Below are positions 17,391 to 25,566 of a stretch of 44,475 bases of DNA, piece after piece. The translations under genes and the position numbers were made by a program. Under the pieces are notes generated by a model. The model was not told the origin of the DNA. It worked only from the letters and a program-made list of their open reading frames with translations, and searched no databases. Source of the stretch: a bacterium (GTDB lineage Bacteria > Planctomycetota > Planctomycetia > Pirellulales > UBA1268); NCBI GenBank assembly GCA_029978085.1, contig JAPOJV010000011.1, positions 1-44,475 of the forward strand, in the 5' to 3' direction. Within the stretch, counting starts at the first letter, position 1, and each line of letters begins with the position of its first letter.

Positions 17391-18725
17391 ATGACGAAGG
17401 TTGGACAGCGAACCGTCGGCACGCTGATGGCGCGGCTCACCGGCCGCCGCCGGGCTCCAGCGGGGGGCCGCCCGCAGCCGGCGGGACCTGCCGTGCAGGG
17501 CCTCGACCCGCTCACCGAGCGGCTCTCACGGCACAAGGTCACCCGGATCGCGCTCAACTTTCTCGACTCCAACGCCGGCCTCCACCTCAAAGACCTGCTC
17601 ATCGACGCGACGAGCGACGACCGCCGCATCGAGGTCGATGGGCAGACGGTCTGGAACTTCGGCTCCGACAGCTTCCTCGGCCTCGATCGCCACCCGCGGG
17701 TGTACGAGGCGATCCGCGCGGCGTTGCCCGCATGGGGTGCGCACAACGGCGCCTCGCGGGCCTTCTCGAGCCCCGTGCTCGTCGACGAGGCGGAGCGGAA
17801 ACTCGCCGCCTGGCTGGGCGTGGCCGACACCTTCGTCTTTCCGAGCGTGACGCTCGCCAACATCGGCCTCATCCCGGCCATCGCCGGTCCCGGTGACCTG
17901 CTCGTGGTCGACCGCGAGTCGCACGACAGCGTGCATCAGGGCGCCAGGCTCGCAGCCGCCGGCGGCGCGCGGCTCGAGGTCATACCGACGCCCGATCCCG
18001 ACGTCGTGGCCGAGCGGTTCGCCCGGGCCGGCGGCGGCGTGCTGGCCATCGACGGCGTCTACAGCATGTCGGGCCGCACGCCCCCGCTCGCCGAGCTCGA
18101 TACCGCGGTCCGCCGTCATGGCGGCGTGATGTACGTCGACGACGCGCACGGCACGGGCGTCGTGGGAGACCGTGGCCGGGGCGCCGCCCATGCGGCCCTG
18201 GGCACGCTCGACAACGTGCTCATGGTGGGGTCGCTCTCGAAGGCGTTCTCCTGCCTCGGTGCATTCGTCACCTGCACGCCCGAGCTGAAGACGGTGCTCA
18301 AGATCAAGTCGAGCACGTTCATCTTCGGCGGCCCCGTGCCGCCCCCCTACCTCGCCGCCATCTGCGCCGTCTGCGACATCTTCATGTCGCCGGAATACGA
18401 CGCCCTGCTCGCGGCGCTCCGGGCCCGCACCCGACAGCTCACGGCCGGGCTCGACCGGCTTGGCATCGCCTACCACGACGGCCAGGCCGCGATCGTCTCC
18501 GTGCTGGTCGGCGACATCGAAAAGACGTTCGCCGCCGGCCGCGGCCTCTTCGACCGCGGCTACTACGCGCAGTCGGCCACGTATCCGGCCGTGCCGATCA
18601 ACGCCGGCCTGCTGCGGATTCAGGTCAACGCCAACCACTCCGCAGCGACGGTCGACGGCCTGCTCGACGCCCTCGGCGACCTCGTCCGCTCCGGCCACAT
18701 CCCGAAGCGCCGCTCAGCGTCGTGA
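17391..18725 (+). CDS. PLP-dependent alpha-oxoamine synthase (KBL/AONS/SPT family)
   Basis: A 444-residue fold-type I PLP enzyme with a basic N-terminal extension of about 45 residues. The family pattern is clear: NFGSDSFLGLDRHPRV, HNGASRAFSSPVLVDEAE, the stacking His in DRESHDSVHQGA, the Asp and His of YVDDAHGTGVVGDRGRG, and the Schiff-base lysine in GSLSKAFSCLGAF (about residue 284). Members condense an amino acid with an acyl-CoA: glycine C-acetyltransferase, 8-amino-7-oxononanoate synthase, serine palmitoyltransferase or cysteate acyltransferase. No biotin genes are nearby. A convergent SDR overlaps its end, a pairing that would fit long-chain-base synthesis, but the substrate cannot be read from sequence alone. 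Confidence 0.85.
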   Translation: MTKVGQRTVGTLMARLTGRRRAPAGGRPQPAGPAVQGLDPLTERLSRHKVTRIALNFLDSNAGLHLKDLLIDATSDDRRIEVDGQTVWNFGSDSFLGLDRHPRVYEAIRAALPAWGAHNGASRAFSSPVLVDEAERKLAAWLGVADTFVFPSVTLANIGLIPAIAGPGDLLVVDRESHDSVHQGARLAAAGGARLEVIPTPDPDVVAERFARAGGGVLAIDGVYSMSGRTPPLAELDTAVRRHGGVMYVDDAHGTGVVGDRGRGAAHAALGTLDNVLMVGSLSKAFSCLGAFVTCTPELKTVLKIKSSTFIFGGPVPPPYLAAICAVCDIFMSPEYDALLAALRARTRQLTAGLDRLGIAYHDGQAAIVSVLVGDIEKTFAAGRGLFDRGYYAQSATYPAVPINAGLLRIQVNANHSAATVDGLLDALGDLVRSGHIPKRRSAS

Positions 18726-19511
18726 CGCGTCGCGCATCGGCGGCTGGGCCGCGAGCGCGCGATCCCGCAGCCATGGCGGCAGGAGTCGGGCCGCCCGTGC
18801 CGCCAGCGCCGTGTGCCAGGGAAACCAGGCCTCGGCGCGGCCCCGCTCGATCGCCGCGAGAATCCGGGCGGCCGCCTCGTCGGCCGGCATGAGGCCGCCG
18901 TGGGCCCGCTCCTCGTCGGTCACCAGCGGCGTGTCGACGAAGCCCGGGCAGGCCGTCGTCACCCGCACGCCATGCGGCCGGCAGTCGATCCGCAGGCTCT
19001 CGAGAAACGCGACGATCGCCGCCTTGCTGCCGCAATACGCGGCGTTGCCGGGGAGCCCCACGGCCGCCGCGACACTCGCCACGCCGCACAGATGGCCGCG
19101 GCGCCGCGCGAGCATGCCGGGGAGCACGGCCGAGAGGAAGGCCACCGTGCTCCCCACGTTGACGTCGAACACCTCCCGTGCCGTCGTCGCCTCGAGCGGC
19201 CAGCTCGTGCGGTGAATCCCCGCGCAGGCGATCGCCACGTCGCAGGCACCGAGCCGCGCTTCGAGCGCGGCCACGCTCCGGCCGCTGGCGGCCGCGTCGG
19301 CCGCATCGCAGGCGAACGCCTCGACCGTGCCGCCGGCCGCGCGGATCACGGCCGCCACGCCGTCGAGCCGGTCCGCCCCGCGGGCGATGATGCCCACGCG
19401 GCCGCCAGCCCGCGCGGCGGCGATGGCCAGTTCACGGCCGATGCCGCTCGAGCCTCCGGTGACGAAGACCGCTTTGCCAGACCAGAATGCAGGAGAAACC
19501 ATGGCCGCCAT
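18714..19511 (-). CDS. Short-chain dehydrogenase/reductase
   Basis: A 265-residue classical SDR. ATG 19511 (MAAMVSPAFWSG) is taken as the start; ATG 19502 is a close alternative. The nucleotide-binding motif is VTGGSSGIGREL, CDAADAA marks the adenine site, ACAGIH replaces NNAG, and the catalytic Ser and Y-x-x-x-K are in GVASVAAAVGLPGNAAYCGSKAAI. The 30 C-terminal residues are hydrophobic and basic, compatible with membrane contact, as in 3-ketodihydrosphingosine reductases. The gene is convergent with and overlaps the oxoamine synthase gene by 12 nt. A ketoreductase step on its product is a reasonable but unproven idea. Confidence 0.85.
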   Translation of the reverse strand: MAAMVSPAFWSGKAVFVTGGSSGIGRELAIAAARAGGRVGIIARGADRLDGVAAVIRAAGGTVEAFACDAADAAASGRSVAALEARLGACDVAIACAGIHRTSWPLEATTAREVFDVNVGSTVAFLSAVLPGMLARRRGHLCGVASVAAAVGLPGNAAYCGSKAAIVAFLESLRIDCRPHGVRVTTACPGFVDTPLVTDEERAHGGLMPADEAAARILAAIERGRAEAWFPWHTALAARAARLLPPWLRDRALAAQPPMRDASRR

Positions 19512-19577
19512 CTGACGGCGTTCCCCACCGCGGTGCAACCCGGCGCAGCGATGACGTTGCCGGCCGCGTTACACCCC

Positions 19578-19595
19578 TGTACAGTAAGCTGTACA
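19578..19595 (+). promoter_or_regulatory. YefM-YoeB operator: paired TGTACA sites
   Basis: TGTACA occurs at 19578-19583 and again at 19590-19595, a centre-to-centre spacing of 12 bp, 32 nt before the yefM start. From established work on the E. coli yefM-yoeB operator, YefM binds adjacent palindromes with TGTACA cores. The sites overlap a possible promoter (TTGCCG 19557-19562, TACAGT 19580-19585, 17-bp spacer), which fits autorepression. Confidence 0.75.
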
Positions 19596-19626
19596 TATTG
19601 AATCCGCGTCGCTCGGAGACATGCCC

Positions 19627-19878
19627 ATGGACACCGTCACCTACACCGCCGCCCGCGCCAATTTGGCCCACACCATGAACCGGGTCTGCGCGGACCACGA
19701 ACCCTTGATCATCACCCGCAACGGGCAACAGTCCGTGGTGATGATGTCGCTGGAAGACTTCCAGGCCCTCGAGGAAACCGCGTATCTGCTCCGCGCTCCG
19801 AAAAACGCCAAGCGGCTCCTCGAAGCGATTGCCGGTCTGGAAGGCGGCCGCGGCAAGGAGCGGAGACTTGCGGAATGA
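19627..19878 (+). CDS. yefM: Antitoxin YefM/Phd family
   Basis: An 83-residue antitoxin. ATG 19627 (MDTVTYTAARANLAHTMNRV) is preferred because GGAG at 19615-19618 is 8 nt before it but only 2 nt before ATG 19621. The N-terminal Phd/YefM DNA-binding and dimer domain includes HEPLIITRNGQQSVVMMSLEDFQALEET, and the C-terminal tail (LLRAPKNAKRLLEAIAGL) is the segment that wraps the toxin. It neutralises YoeB and represses the operon, most likely through the TGTACA pair upstream. Its stop overlaps the toxin start by 4 nt. Confidence 0.93.
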   Translation: MDTVTYTAARANLAHTMNRVCADHEPLIITRNGQQSVVMMSLEDFQALEETAYLLRAPKNAKRLLEAIAGLEGGRGKERRLAE

Positions 19879-20132
19879 AGCTGGTGTTTGCGGAGCAGGC
19901 GTGGGAGGACTACCTCCACTGGCAGGAGACCGACAAGAAACGACTCAGGCGCATCAACGCGTTGATTAAGGAAACGACGCGGACACCGTTCGCGGGAACA
20001 GGCAAGCCGGAGGCTTTGAAGCACGCGCTGGCCGGATACTGGTCACGCCGCATCGATGCCGAGCACCGGATGGTCTACAAGGTCGATGGCGATGCTCTCC
20101 TGCTCGCACAGCTGCGCTATCATTACGGCTGA
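19875..20132 (+). CDS. yoeB: Toxin YoeB, ribosome-dependent mRNA endonuclease
   Basis: An 85-residue RelE/YoeB-fold toxin. The residues known to be catalytic in E. coli YoeB are at the same numbers here: Glu46 (GKPEAL), Arg65 (AEHRMVY), and His83 and Tyr84 (LRYHYG). It should cleave mRNA in the ribosomal A site. The start overlaps the antitoxin stop (ATGA), so the two are coupled. The alpha/beta hydrolase gene begins 18 nt later, so read-through from the toxin operon is possible. All active-site residues are intact, so the toxin is likely functional. Confidence 0.94.
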   Translation: MKLVFAEQAWEDYLHWQETDKKRLRRINALIKETTRTPFAGTGKPEALKHALAGYWSRRIDAEHRMVYKVDGDALLLAQLRYHYG

Positions 20133-20150
20133 CACACCAGTCACACGACC

Positions 20151-21047
20151 ATGCCCCCCCGCCGCACGCTGCTGGAGATCGACGGCCACGTGGTCGCGGC
20201 AGACGTCCAGCTCCGCGACGACGGCCGGCCGCCCGTGCTCTTCCTGCACGGCATCCTGGCCACGCTCGAACTCGCGCCGGAACTCTTCGTCGATCCCGAG
20301 GCGGAGTCGTGGATCGCCCTCTCGCTCCCCGGCCACGCGCCCGGCAGGCTGCCGCCCGGGCGACTGCCACGCCTCGATGTCGACCTCTTCGGCCAGCTCG
20401 TCGAGACGGCGCTCGACCGCCTGATCGGCAGCCAGACCGTGATCGCCACCGGCTGGTCGACCGGCGGCTTCGCGGCACTCACCCTCGCCATCCGGCACCC
20501 GCGCCGCGTCGCGGCTGTGGCCACCTTCGCCGGCTTCGCGGGGGGCCGGCTCACCGGCTCGATCGGCTGGCTCACCTGGCTGGCCGAGGGCTGGCTCGGC
20601 GCCGCCGGAGTGCGCGCGGGGCTGACCGTGGCGGCCCACCTCCCGCCACTGCAACGGCTGTTCATGCGCACGGTGACTGCAGATAGCGACGCCCTTGCCC
20701 GAGCGCCTGCCCACGTGCTCGCACGGCTGGAGGCCGCCGTCGCAGCCCACGATCCGCGTGCGGTCGCCGCCGTCCTGGCGGCCATCCGCCGACTCGACAT
20801 CACCGCGCGGCTGGGCGAGATTCGCGTGCCGGCCTGGATCGTGGGTGGCGATGGCGATCCGCTGATCCCGGCGGCGACGACCCGTGCGATCGCCGCGGCC
20901 ATCCCGGGCGCCACGCTCCGCCTCTATCCGGATGCGGGGCACCTCTTCTTCTGCGAGTGGCCGGGCTTCCGCGAGGATTTCGCGGCCTGGCGGCGGTCAC
21001 TGCCCGGCCCAGGATCGGCTCCCGCTACGATGCTTCCGATCACCTGA
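20151..21047 (+). CDS. Alpha/beta-hydrolase
   Basis: A 298-residue alpha/beta-hydrolase fold protein. The oxyanion strand is PVLFLHGILA, the nucleophile elbow is GWSTGG (serine near residue 103), the acid is in VGGDGDPLIPAATT and the catalytic His in PDAGHLFFCEWPGF. The lid (about residues 125-190) is Gly/Leu rich. The substrate is unknown: esterase, lipase, haloalkane-dehalogenase-like or OleB-like activities all share this plan. It is followed after 35 nt by the FMO and then by an epimerase, which suggests one operon acting on a lipid or secondary metabolite. There is no signal peptide. Confidence 0.85.
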   Translation: MPPRRTLLEIDGHVVAADVQLRDDGRPPVLFLHGILATLELAPELFVDPEAESWIALSLPGHAPGRLPPGRLPRLDVDLFGQLVETALDRLIGSQTVIATGWSTGGFAALTLAIRHPRRVAAVATFAGFAGGRLTGSIGWLTWLAEGWLGAAGVRAGLTVAAHLPPLQRLFMRTVTADSDALARAPAHVLARLEAAVAAHDPRAVAAVLAAIRRLDITARLGEIRVPAWIVGGDGDPLIPAATTRAIAAAIPGATLRLYPDAGHLFFCEWPGFREDFAAWRRSLPGPGSAPATMLPIT

Positions 21048-21082
21048 CCGTCGCCCACGGCCCTTCACACCCCGTTGCCATC

Positions 21083-22402
21083 ATGGAACGTCTCGATGCC
21101 TGCGTGATCGGAGCCGGAGGCTCGGGGCTCGCCGCCGCGAAGGCCCTCGCCGACCGTGGCTGCTCGTTCCTGTGCGTCGAGCGCGGCTCGGCCGTCGGCG
21201 GCTTGTGGCGGTATGACAACGACAACGGGCTCTCCGGCATCTATCAGTCACTGCGGATCAACACGTCGCGGGACATGACGGCCTTCGCCGACTTCCCGAT
21301 GCCCCGGGACTATCCCGACTTTCCGCATCACACGCAGATCCGCGACTACCTCGAGTCCTACGTCGATGCCTTCGGCCTTCGCGAGCGGATCGCGTTTCGG
21401 TCCACCGTCGAGCGTGTCTCGCCCGATGCCGACGGCACGTTCACGGTCGTCGTCGTGGATGCCGACGGCCAACGCCGGACGCTTCGCACCACTGCCGTCC
21501 TCGTGGCCAGCGGCCATCACTGGCTGCCGCGACGACCCGATCTCCCCGGCGCGTTCACCGGCCACACGCTCCACGCCCACGACTACCGCACGCCCGATGG
21601 CTACGCGGGGCAACGAGTGCTCGTCGTGGGCATGGGCAACTCCGGCTGCGACATCGCCTGCGATCTTGCCCGCGTGGCCGGCCGCACGCTGCTCTCCACC
21701 CGCCGCGGCGCCCACGTGATCCCGAAGTATCTCTTCGGCGAGCCACTCGACACGATCTGCCCTGAGGTCATCTGGCGGTTCGCCCCGATGTGGCTGTTCC
21801 GGCCGGCCTTCGCCGCCGTCGTGCGACTCAACCGGGGCAGCCTCCGCAGCCACGGCCTGCCGGAGCCGGCCCACGCGGTGCTCGCCGAGCATCCGACGAT
21901 CTCGACCGACCTGCCGATCCTCGTCCGCGAACGCCGGGTGGAGATGAAGCCCGACATCGCGCGGCTCGACGGCGACGGCGTGCGGTTCATCGACGGCTCG
22001 CGGGAGCCGATCGACACGATCATCTTCGCCACCGGCTACGAGATCGCGTTTCCTTTTCTCGACCGGGCGGTCATCGCGCCGGAGGAGAATGCGGTACGGC
22101 TCTACCGCCACGTGGTGCACCCCGACGTGCCAGGGCTGTTCTTCATCGGCCTGGTGCAGCCATGGGGCGCGATCTTTCCCCTGGCCGAGGAGCAGGCTCG
22201 CTGGGTCGGCGACCTGATCGCGGGCCGCTGCAGCCTACCCGACCCCGCGGCGATGCACGCGGCCATCGACGCCGACCTCACGGCGATGCGGCGGCGCTAC
22301 GTGCGGTCGGCGCGGCACACGATCCAGGTCGATTTTCACGCCTACCGCGCGGCCGTCCGGCGCGAACGGCGGCGCCGCGGGCCGGCGGCCGCGCCGGCCT
22401 GA
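21083..22402 (+). CDS. Flavin-containing monooxygenase (FMO/Baeyer-Villiger class B)
   Basis: A 439-residue class B flavoprotein monooxygenase. The start MERLDACVIGAGGSGLAAAKAL at ATG 21083 opens with the FAD motif; the longer frame overlaps the hydrolase. The FMO fingerprint F-x-G-x-x-x-H-x-x-x-Y is present as FTGHTLHAHDYR (about 158-169), and the NADPH motif is VLVVGMGNSGCDIACDL. IIFATGYEI is the conserved ATG motif near the end. It oxygenates heteroatoms or ketones using NADPH and O2. The basic C-terminus (RRERRRRGPAAAPA) may bind membranes or polyanions. The epimerase begins 7 nt later. Confidence 0.92.
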   Translation: MERLDACVIGAGGSGLAAAKALADRGCSFLCVERGSAVGGLWRYDNDNGLSGIYQSLRINTSRDMTAFADFPMPRDYPDFPHHTQIRDYLESYVDAFGLRERIAFRSTVERVSPDADGTFTVVVVDADGQRRTLRTTAVLVASGHHWLPRRPDLPGAFTGHTLHAHDYRTPDGYAGQRVLVVGMGNSGCDIACDLARVAGRTLLSTRRGAHVIPKYLFGEPLDTICPEVIWRFAPMWLFRPAFAAVVRLNRGSLRSHGLPEPAHAVLAEHPTISTDLPILVRERRVEMKPDIARLDGDGVRFIDGSREPIDTIIFATGYEIAFPFLDRAVIAPEENAVRLYRHVVHPDVPGLFFIGLVQPWGAIFPLAEEQARWVGDLIAGRCSLPDPAAMHAAIDADLTAMRRRYVRSARHTIQVDFHAYRAAVRRERRRRGPAAAPA

Positions 22403-22409
22403 ACCCGCC

Positions 22410-23396
22410 ATGTCCGCATCCTCTCTGCCACTCCAGCGCATCGCAATCACCGGCTCGAGCGGCCTCTATGGCCGCGCGGTGATCCGGAGCCTGCGGACTG
22501 CCCTGCCGCATGCCGTCGTGCTCGGCATCGACGCAGTGTCGCCGCGCAGCCATCCGCCCGATGTCTTCGTGCCCGTCGACATCCGCGGATCGGGCTGCGA
22601 TGCCCCCCTCGCCGCGTTTCATCCCGACACGATCCTGCACCTCGCCTTCGCCGTGCGGCCGAGCCGCGACGCCGCGGCCGAGCGGGCCGTCAACGTGGAG
22701 GGCTCCGCCCGCGTGCTGGCGACGGCCGCCGCCTGCGGCGCAGCCCGACTCCTGGTCGCGTCGAGCGCCACCGTCTACGGCGCCTGGCCCGATGCCCATG
22801 CACCACATTCGGAAACGGCGCCGCTCCGCCCGCGGACCGACTACTCCTATGCGGCCCACAAGGGCGAGGTCGAGACACTGCTCGCGGCCTTCGCCGCCGC
22901 GCACCCGGCGATCGCCGTGAGCTGGACCCGGCCGGCGATCGTCTGCGGGCCGGGCGTGCGGAATTTTCTCAGCGACATCTTTCTCACACTGCCCTGCATG
23001 CTGCTCCCCGATGGAGCCGACACGCCGCTGCAGTTCGTGCACGAAGACGACCTCGCCCGGGCCACGCTCGCGATCCTGACCGCGAACGCCCGTGGCCCGT
23101 TCAACGTGGCGCCGGCCGATGCCCTCACCCAGCGGCAGCTCGCGCGGCTGATGGGCATCCCCGCGCTGCCCGTGCCGTTCGCGGTGATCAATGCCGTGAG
23201 CCGCGCCTGGTGGGCCCTGCGGCTGCCGTGGGTCCGCACGCCGCCGGGCCTCGCCCACTACCTCCGCCATCCCTGGCTCGTCGACTCGAGCCGGCTCACG
23301 CGGGAGCTGGGCTTCGCCTTCGCCCACTCGAGTCGAGAGGCATTTCAGACTGTGCTGGCGCCGCAGCAGCCCGGGGTGGATAGCCCTGCCGCGTGA
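22410..23396 (+). CDS. NAD(P)-dependent epimerase/dehydratase (extended SDR)
   Basis: A 328-residue extended SDR. IAITGSSGLYGRAVIRSL is the nucleotide-binding motif, DTILHLAFAV follows, the active-site Ser-Thr lies in LLVASSATVYG, and YSYAAHKGEVE gives the Y-x-x-x-K pair near residue 148. The C-terminal half (GPFNVAPADALTQRQLARLMG, then a hydrophobic stretch AVINAVSRAWWALRLPW) resembles sugar epimerases and 3-beta-hydroxysteroid-dehydrogenase-like enzymes such as OleD. The substrate is undecided. It shares an operon with the hydrolase and FMO. Its last 101 nt overlap the convergent sulfotransferase gene. Confidence 0.87.
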   Translation: MSASSLPLQRIAITGSSGLYGRAVIRSLRTALPHAVVLGIDAVSPRSHPPDVFVPVDIRGSGCDAPLAAFHPDTILHLAFAVRPSRDAAAERAVNVEGSARVLATAAACGAARLLVASSATVYGAWPDAHAPHSETAPLRPRTDYSYAAHKGEVETLLAAFAAAHPAIAVSWTRPAIVCGPGVRNFLSDIFLTLPCMLLPDGADTPLQFVHEDDLARATLAILTANARGPFNVAPADALTQRQLARLMGIPALPVPFAVINAVSRAWWALRLPWVRTPPGLAHYLRHPWLVDSSRLTRELGFAFAHSSREAFQTVLAPQQPGVDSPAA

Positions 23397-24468
23397 GCAC
23401 CGCCGCAAGGTCCGTGGCGATTCGCCGCGCGAGCCGCTCGTCGGGGGCATGCTCGTTGGGCCGATAGTCGCGGCGCTCGGCGACCGCGGCCCGCCACCGC
23501 GACTCGACCGCCGCCACCGGCCAGCCGAAGTGGCCGTAGATGGCATGCAGCACGCCGAGCGGATCGGCCACGAGATCCTCGTACCGCGTGTGAAACCGCC
23601 GCTGCTCCGGGATGCCATCCCAGGTCGCCGCCAGCCGCCGGTCCATGCGCAGGATCGAGTCGAATACCTGGTCCTCCAGTCCCGCAGCCGTGGCCCGCTG
23701 CAGGCCGTGGCTCTCGAACATCCGCCGCCAGAAGTGCAGGCACGATGGCACGAGCTCGTGGGGGTCGCGACTGATGTGGATGAAGTCGCTCTGCGGATAG
23801 ACGCTGCGGATGAGCGGCACGCGATACGTGTGGAGCGGATTCTTGAGGAGCAGCCGGCCCGGATGCTCGAACTGCACGTGCCGCAGGAAGTCGGTCCACG
23901 TCGCGAGCCACCGCGCCCGCTCGCGATCGCTCAGCGATTCGAGATCGGTGTAGGCGTCGTCCGGGAGCGGCTCGTTGGGAAACGCCACGCCCCACCACGG
24001 ACTCGGGAGCCCGAGGTTGCACAGCGCGATCTCGTCCTCCTGTGGCCGATCGAAGCCCATCGGCATCCCGTCCATCGGCCGCTGCTCGGGCAGCAGGAAC
24101 GAGAGGTGATCACGGGCGAACTGCTCCGAGAGCACGAAGTGGCTCGGGGCGCCGCACTGGAGCGTGGTGGGGGCATGGAACCGCTCGTCGCAGGCGAGCA
24201 GCTCGTGAAGGAGCGTGGTGCCGCTCCGCCAGTGGCCGAGGATCACGACCGGGTCGGCCTCCAGCCGAGCGGCCCGCATGCCGCGACCCCAGATCGCGAG
24301 CGTCACGCCCCGCAAGAGCTCGTTGGCCAGGCTCGCCGCGGTGATCGCCGCCGCCCGTGGCAGCCGCGCCGGCGCTACCCGAAACCGGTTCCGGGCGAGC
24401 ACCCGCATCCAGGGCAGGAACCGCACGCCGATCCACATCGGGCACTCGAAGAACCGTCGGCCGCCCAT
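23296..24468 (-). CDS. PAPS-dependent sulfotransferase
   Basis: A 390-residue sulfotransferase starting MGGRRFFECPMWIG at ATG 24468, with a GAGGAG ribosome site. The 5'-phosphosulfate loop is VILGHWRSGTTLLHELL (about residues 73-89) and the 3'-phosphate site is DFIHISRDPHELVPS. The N-terminal 60 residues contain amphipathic and hydrophobic helices, so membrane association is likely. It transfers sulfate from PAPS to a hydroxyl or amine of a glycan, lipid or small molecule. The conserved domain ends near RRIATDLAAVLTRQGYPP; the last ~35 residues are encoded antisense to the epimerase 3' end and look like a low-complexity tail. Confidence 0.88.
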   Translation of the reverse strand: MGGRRFFECPMWIGVRFLPWMRVLARNRFRVAPARLPRAAAITAASLANELLRGVTLAIWGRGMRAARLEADPVVILGHWRSGTTLLHELLACDERFHAPTTLQCGAPSHFVLSEQFARDHLSFLLPEQRPMDGMPMGFDRPQEDEIALCNLGLPSPWWGVAFPNEPLPDDAYTDLESLSDRERARWLATWTDFLRHVQFEHPGRLLLKNPLHTYRVPLIRSVYPQSDFIHISRDPHELVPSCLHFWRRMFESHGLQRATAAGLEDQVFDSILRMDRRLAATWDGIPEQRRFHTRYEDLVADPLGVLHAIYGHFGWPVAAVESRWRAAVAERRDYRPNEHAPDERLARRIATDLAAVLTRQGYPPRAAAAPAQSEMPLDSSGRRRSPAPA

Positions 24469-24645
24469 GCTCTCCTCGCCGCCGTGCCATCGTTGTGAGC
24501 TGATGCCGCCCGATCGTAGCCGGTGGCATGCATCCTCAGCCAGCGGCTGCGCGTGGGTTCCTGGTCTTGGGTTCCTGGTCATGATGCGGTACCGTTTCGT
24601 GCATCTGATCTCAGGCGTGGAGGACATCCGGGAGACGGCGCAGCG

Positions 24646-25566
24646 GTGTCTGTCACGTTCAGCGACGGTGGGCCGATCGAGACCGCGGCTCGGGCGGTCT
24701 GGTGCCGAATCCGCGGCCGGAGCTGGTGGCACAATCGTGTCTTCACGTCACGCCAGTCCATCGACCGCACCGCCGATGGCTTCCTCGTGCGCTGGCGAGG
24801 CCGCGGCGAGGTGCACGCCCGCAGCCTCTCGCAACTCGCCTGCCGCGGACCGCGGGGCGTGATCGTCGCCTCCGGTCCCAGCGTGGCACAGCTCGACCGG
24901 CCCGAGCGGCTCTTCGAGCTGCCGGTCGCCTGCGTGAATGGATCGGCGGCGCTGCCGATCCGGCTGGGATGCCGGTGCGACTCCCTCGTCGTGAGCGATC
25001 CCCGGTTCATCCGCGATCAGCCCGAGCTGTTTCGTGCGGGCGTCGCGGTCGCCGATGCGATCGTGCTCAACCCGACGGCACTGTTCGCGGCGCTGCAATT
25101 CGCCCCCGCCGCTCTCGACACGGCCACGGTCTATCTGGCCGAAGACGTGCTCCGACCCTTCAAGCAGCCACGGCCGTCGCGAGCGGCGGTCGCCGCCGAC
25201 ACTCGGCTGCTCGCACATCCCTCGGGCCGCATCGCTTTCTCACTCGATCCGGCCCACGGCATCTGCTCGTCCGGCACGGTCGTCTACAACACCGTGCAAT
25301 TGCTGTTCGGCATCGGCTACGAGGAGGTGTTCATGTTCGGCGCCGACTTCTCCGCGGAGCCGCGGTTCTATCCGGAACGCATGGCTTCCCAGAATGAGCT
25401 GGCCGACAGCTTCGCCCTGTCGATCGAGCCGGCCTTCCGGCTCGTGGGCGACTACCTGCACCGCACGGGCAAGAGGCTCGTGAACGCGTCTGCGGCGTCG
25501 CGGCTCTCCGCCACCGACATCCCCAAAGCCGATGGCAACGACGTGCTCGCGAGGATCGCGCCGTGA
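24646..25566 (+). CDS. WaaZ-like LPS-core (Kdo) transferase-family protein
   Basis: A 306-residue protein if GTG 24646 (VSVTFSDGGPIETA, GGAG about 12 nt upstream) is the start; ATG 24523 in the same frame would extend it into the sulfotransferase promoter. The middle and C-terminal parts recall E. coli WaaZ/RfaZ, from memory: a GVIVASGPSVAQL loop, VACVNGSAALPIRLGC, DSLVVSDPRFI, then IAFSLDPAHGICSSGTVVYNTV, and FMFGADFSAEPRFYPERMAS with NELADSF. WaaZ is tied to adding Kdo to the LPS core. The DUF115/GT42-like superfamily is the fallback assignment. It overlaps the start of the RND gene by 4 nt (GTGA). Confidence 0.72.
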   Translation: MSVTFSDGGPIETAARAVWCRIRGRSWWHNRVFTSRQSIDRTADGFLVRWRGRGEVHARSLSQLACRGPRGVIVASGPSVAQLDRPERLFELPVACVNGSAALPIRLGCRCDSLVVSDPRFIRDQPELFRAGVAVADAIVLNPTALFAALQFAPAALDTATVYLAEDVLRPFKQPRPSRAAVAADTRLLAHPSGRIAFSLDPAHGICSSGTVVYNTVQLLFGIGYEEVFMFGADFSAEPRFYPERMASQNELADSFALSIEPAFRLVGDYLHRTGKRLVNASAASRLSATDIPKADGNDVLARIAP

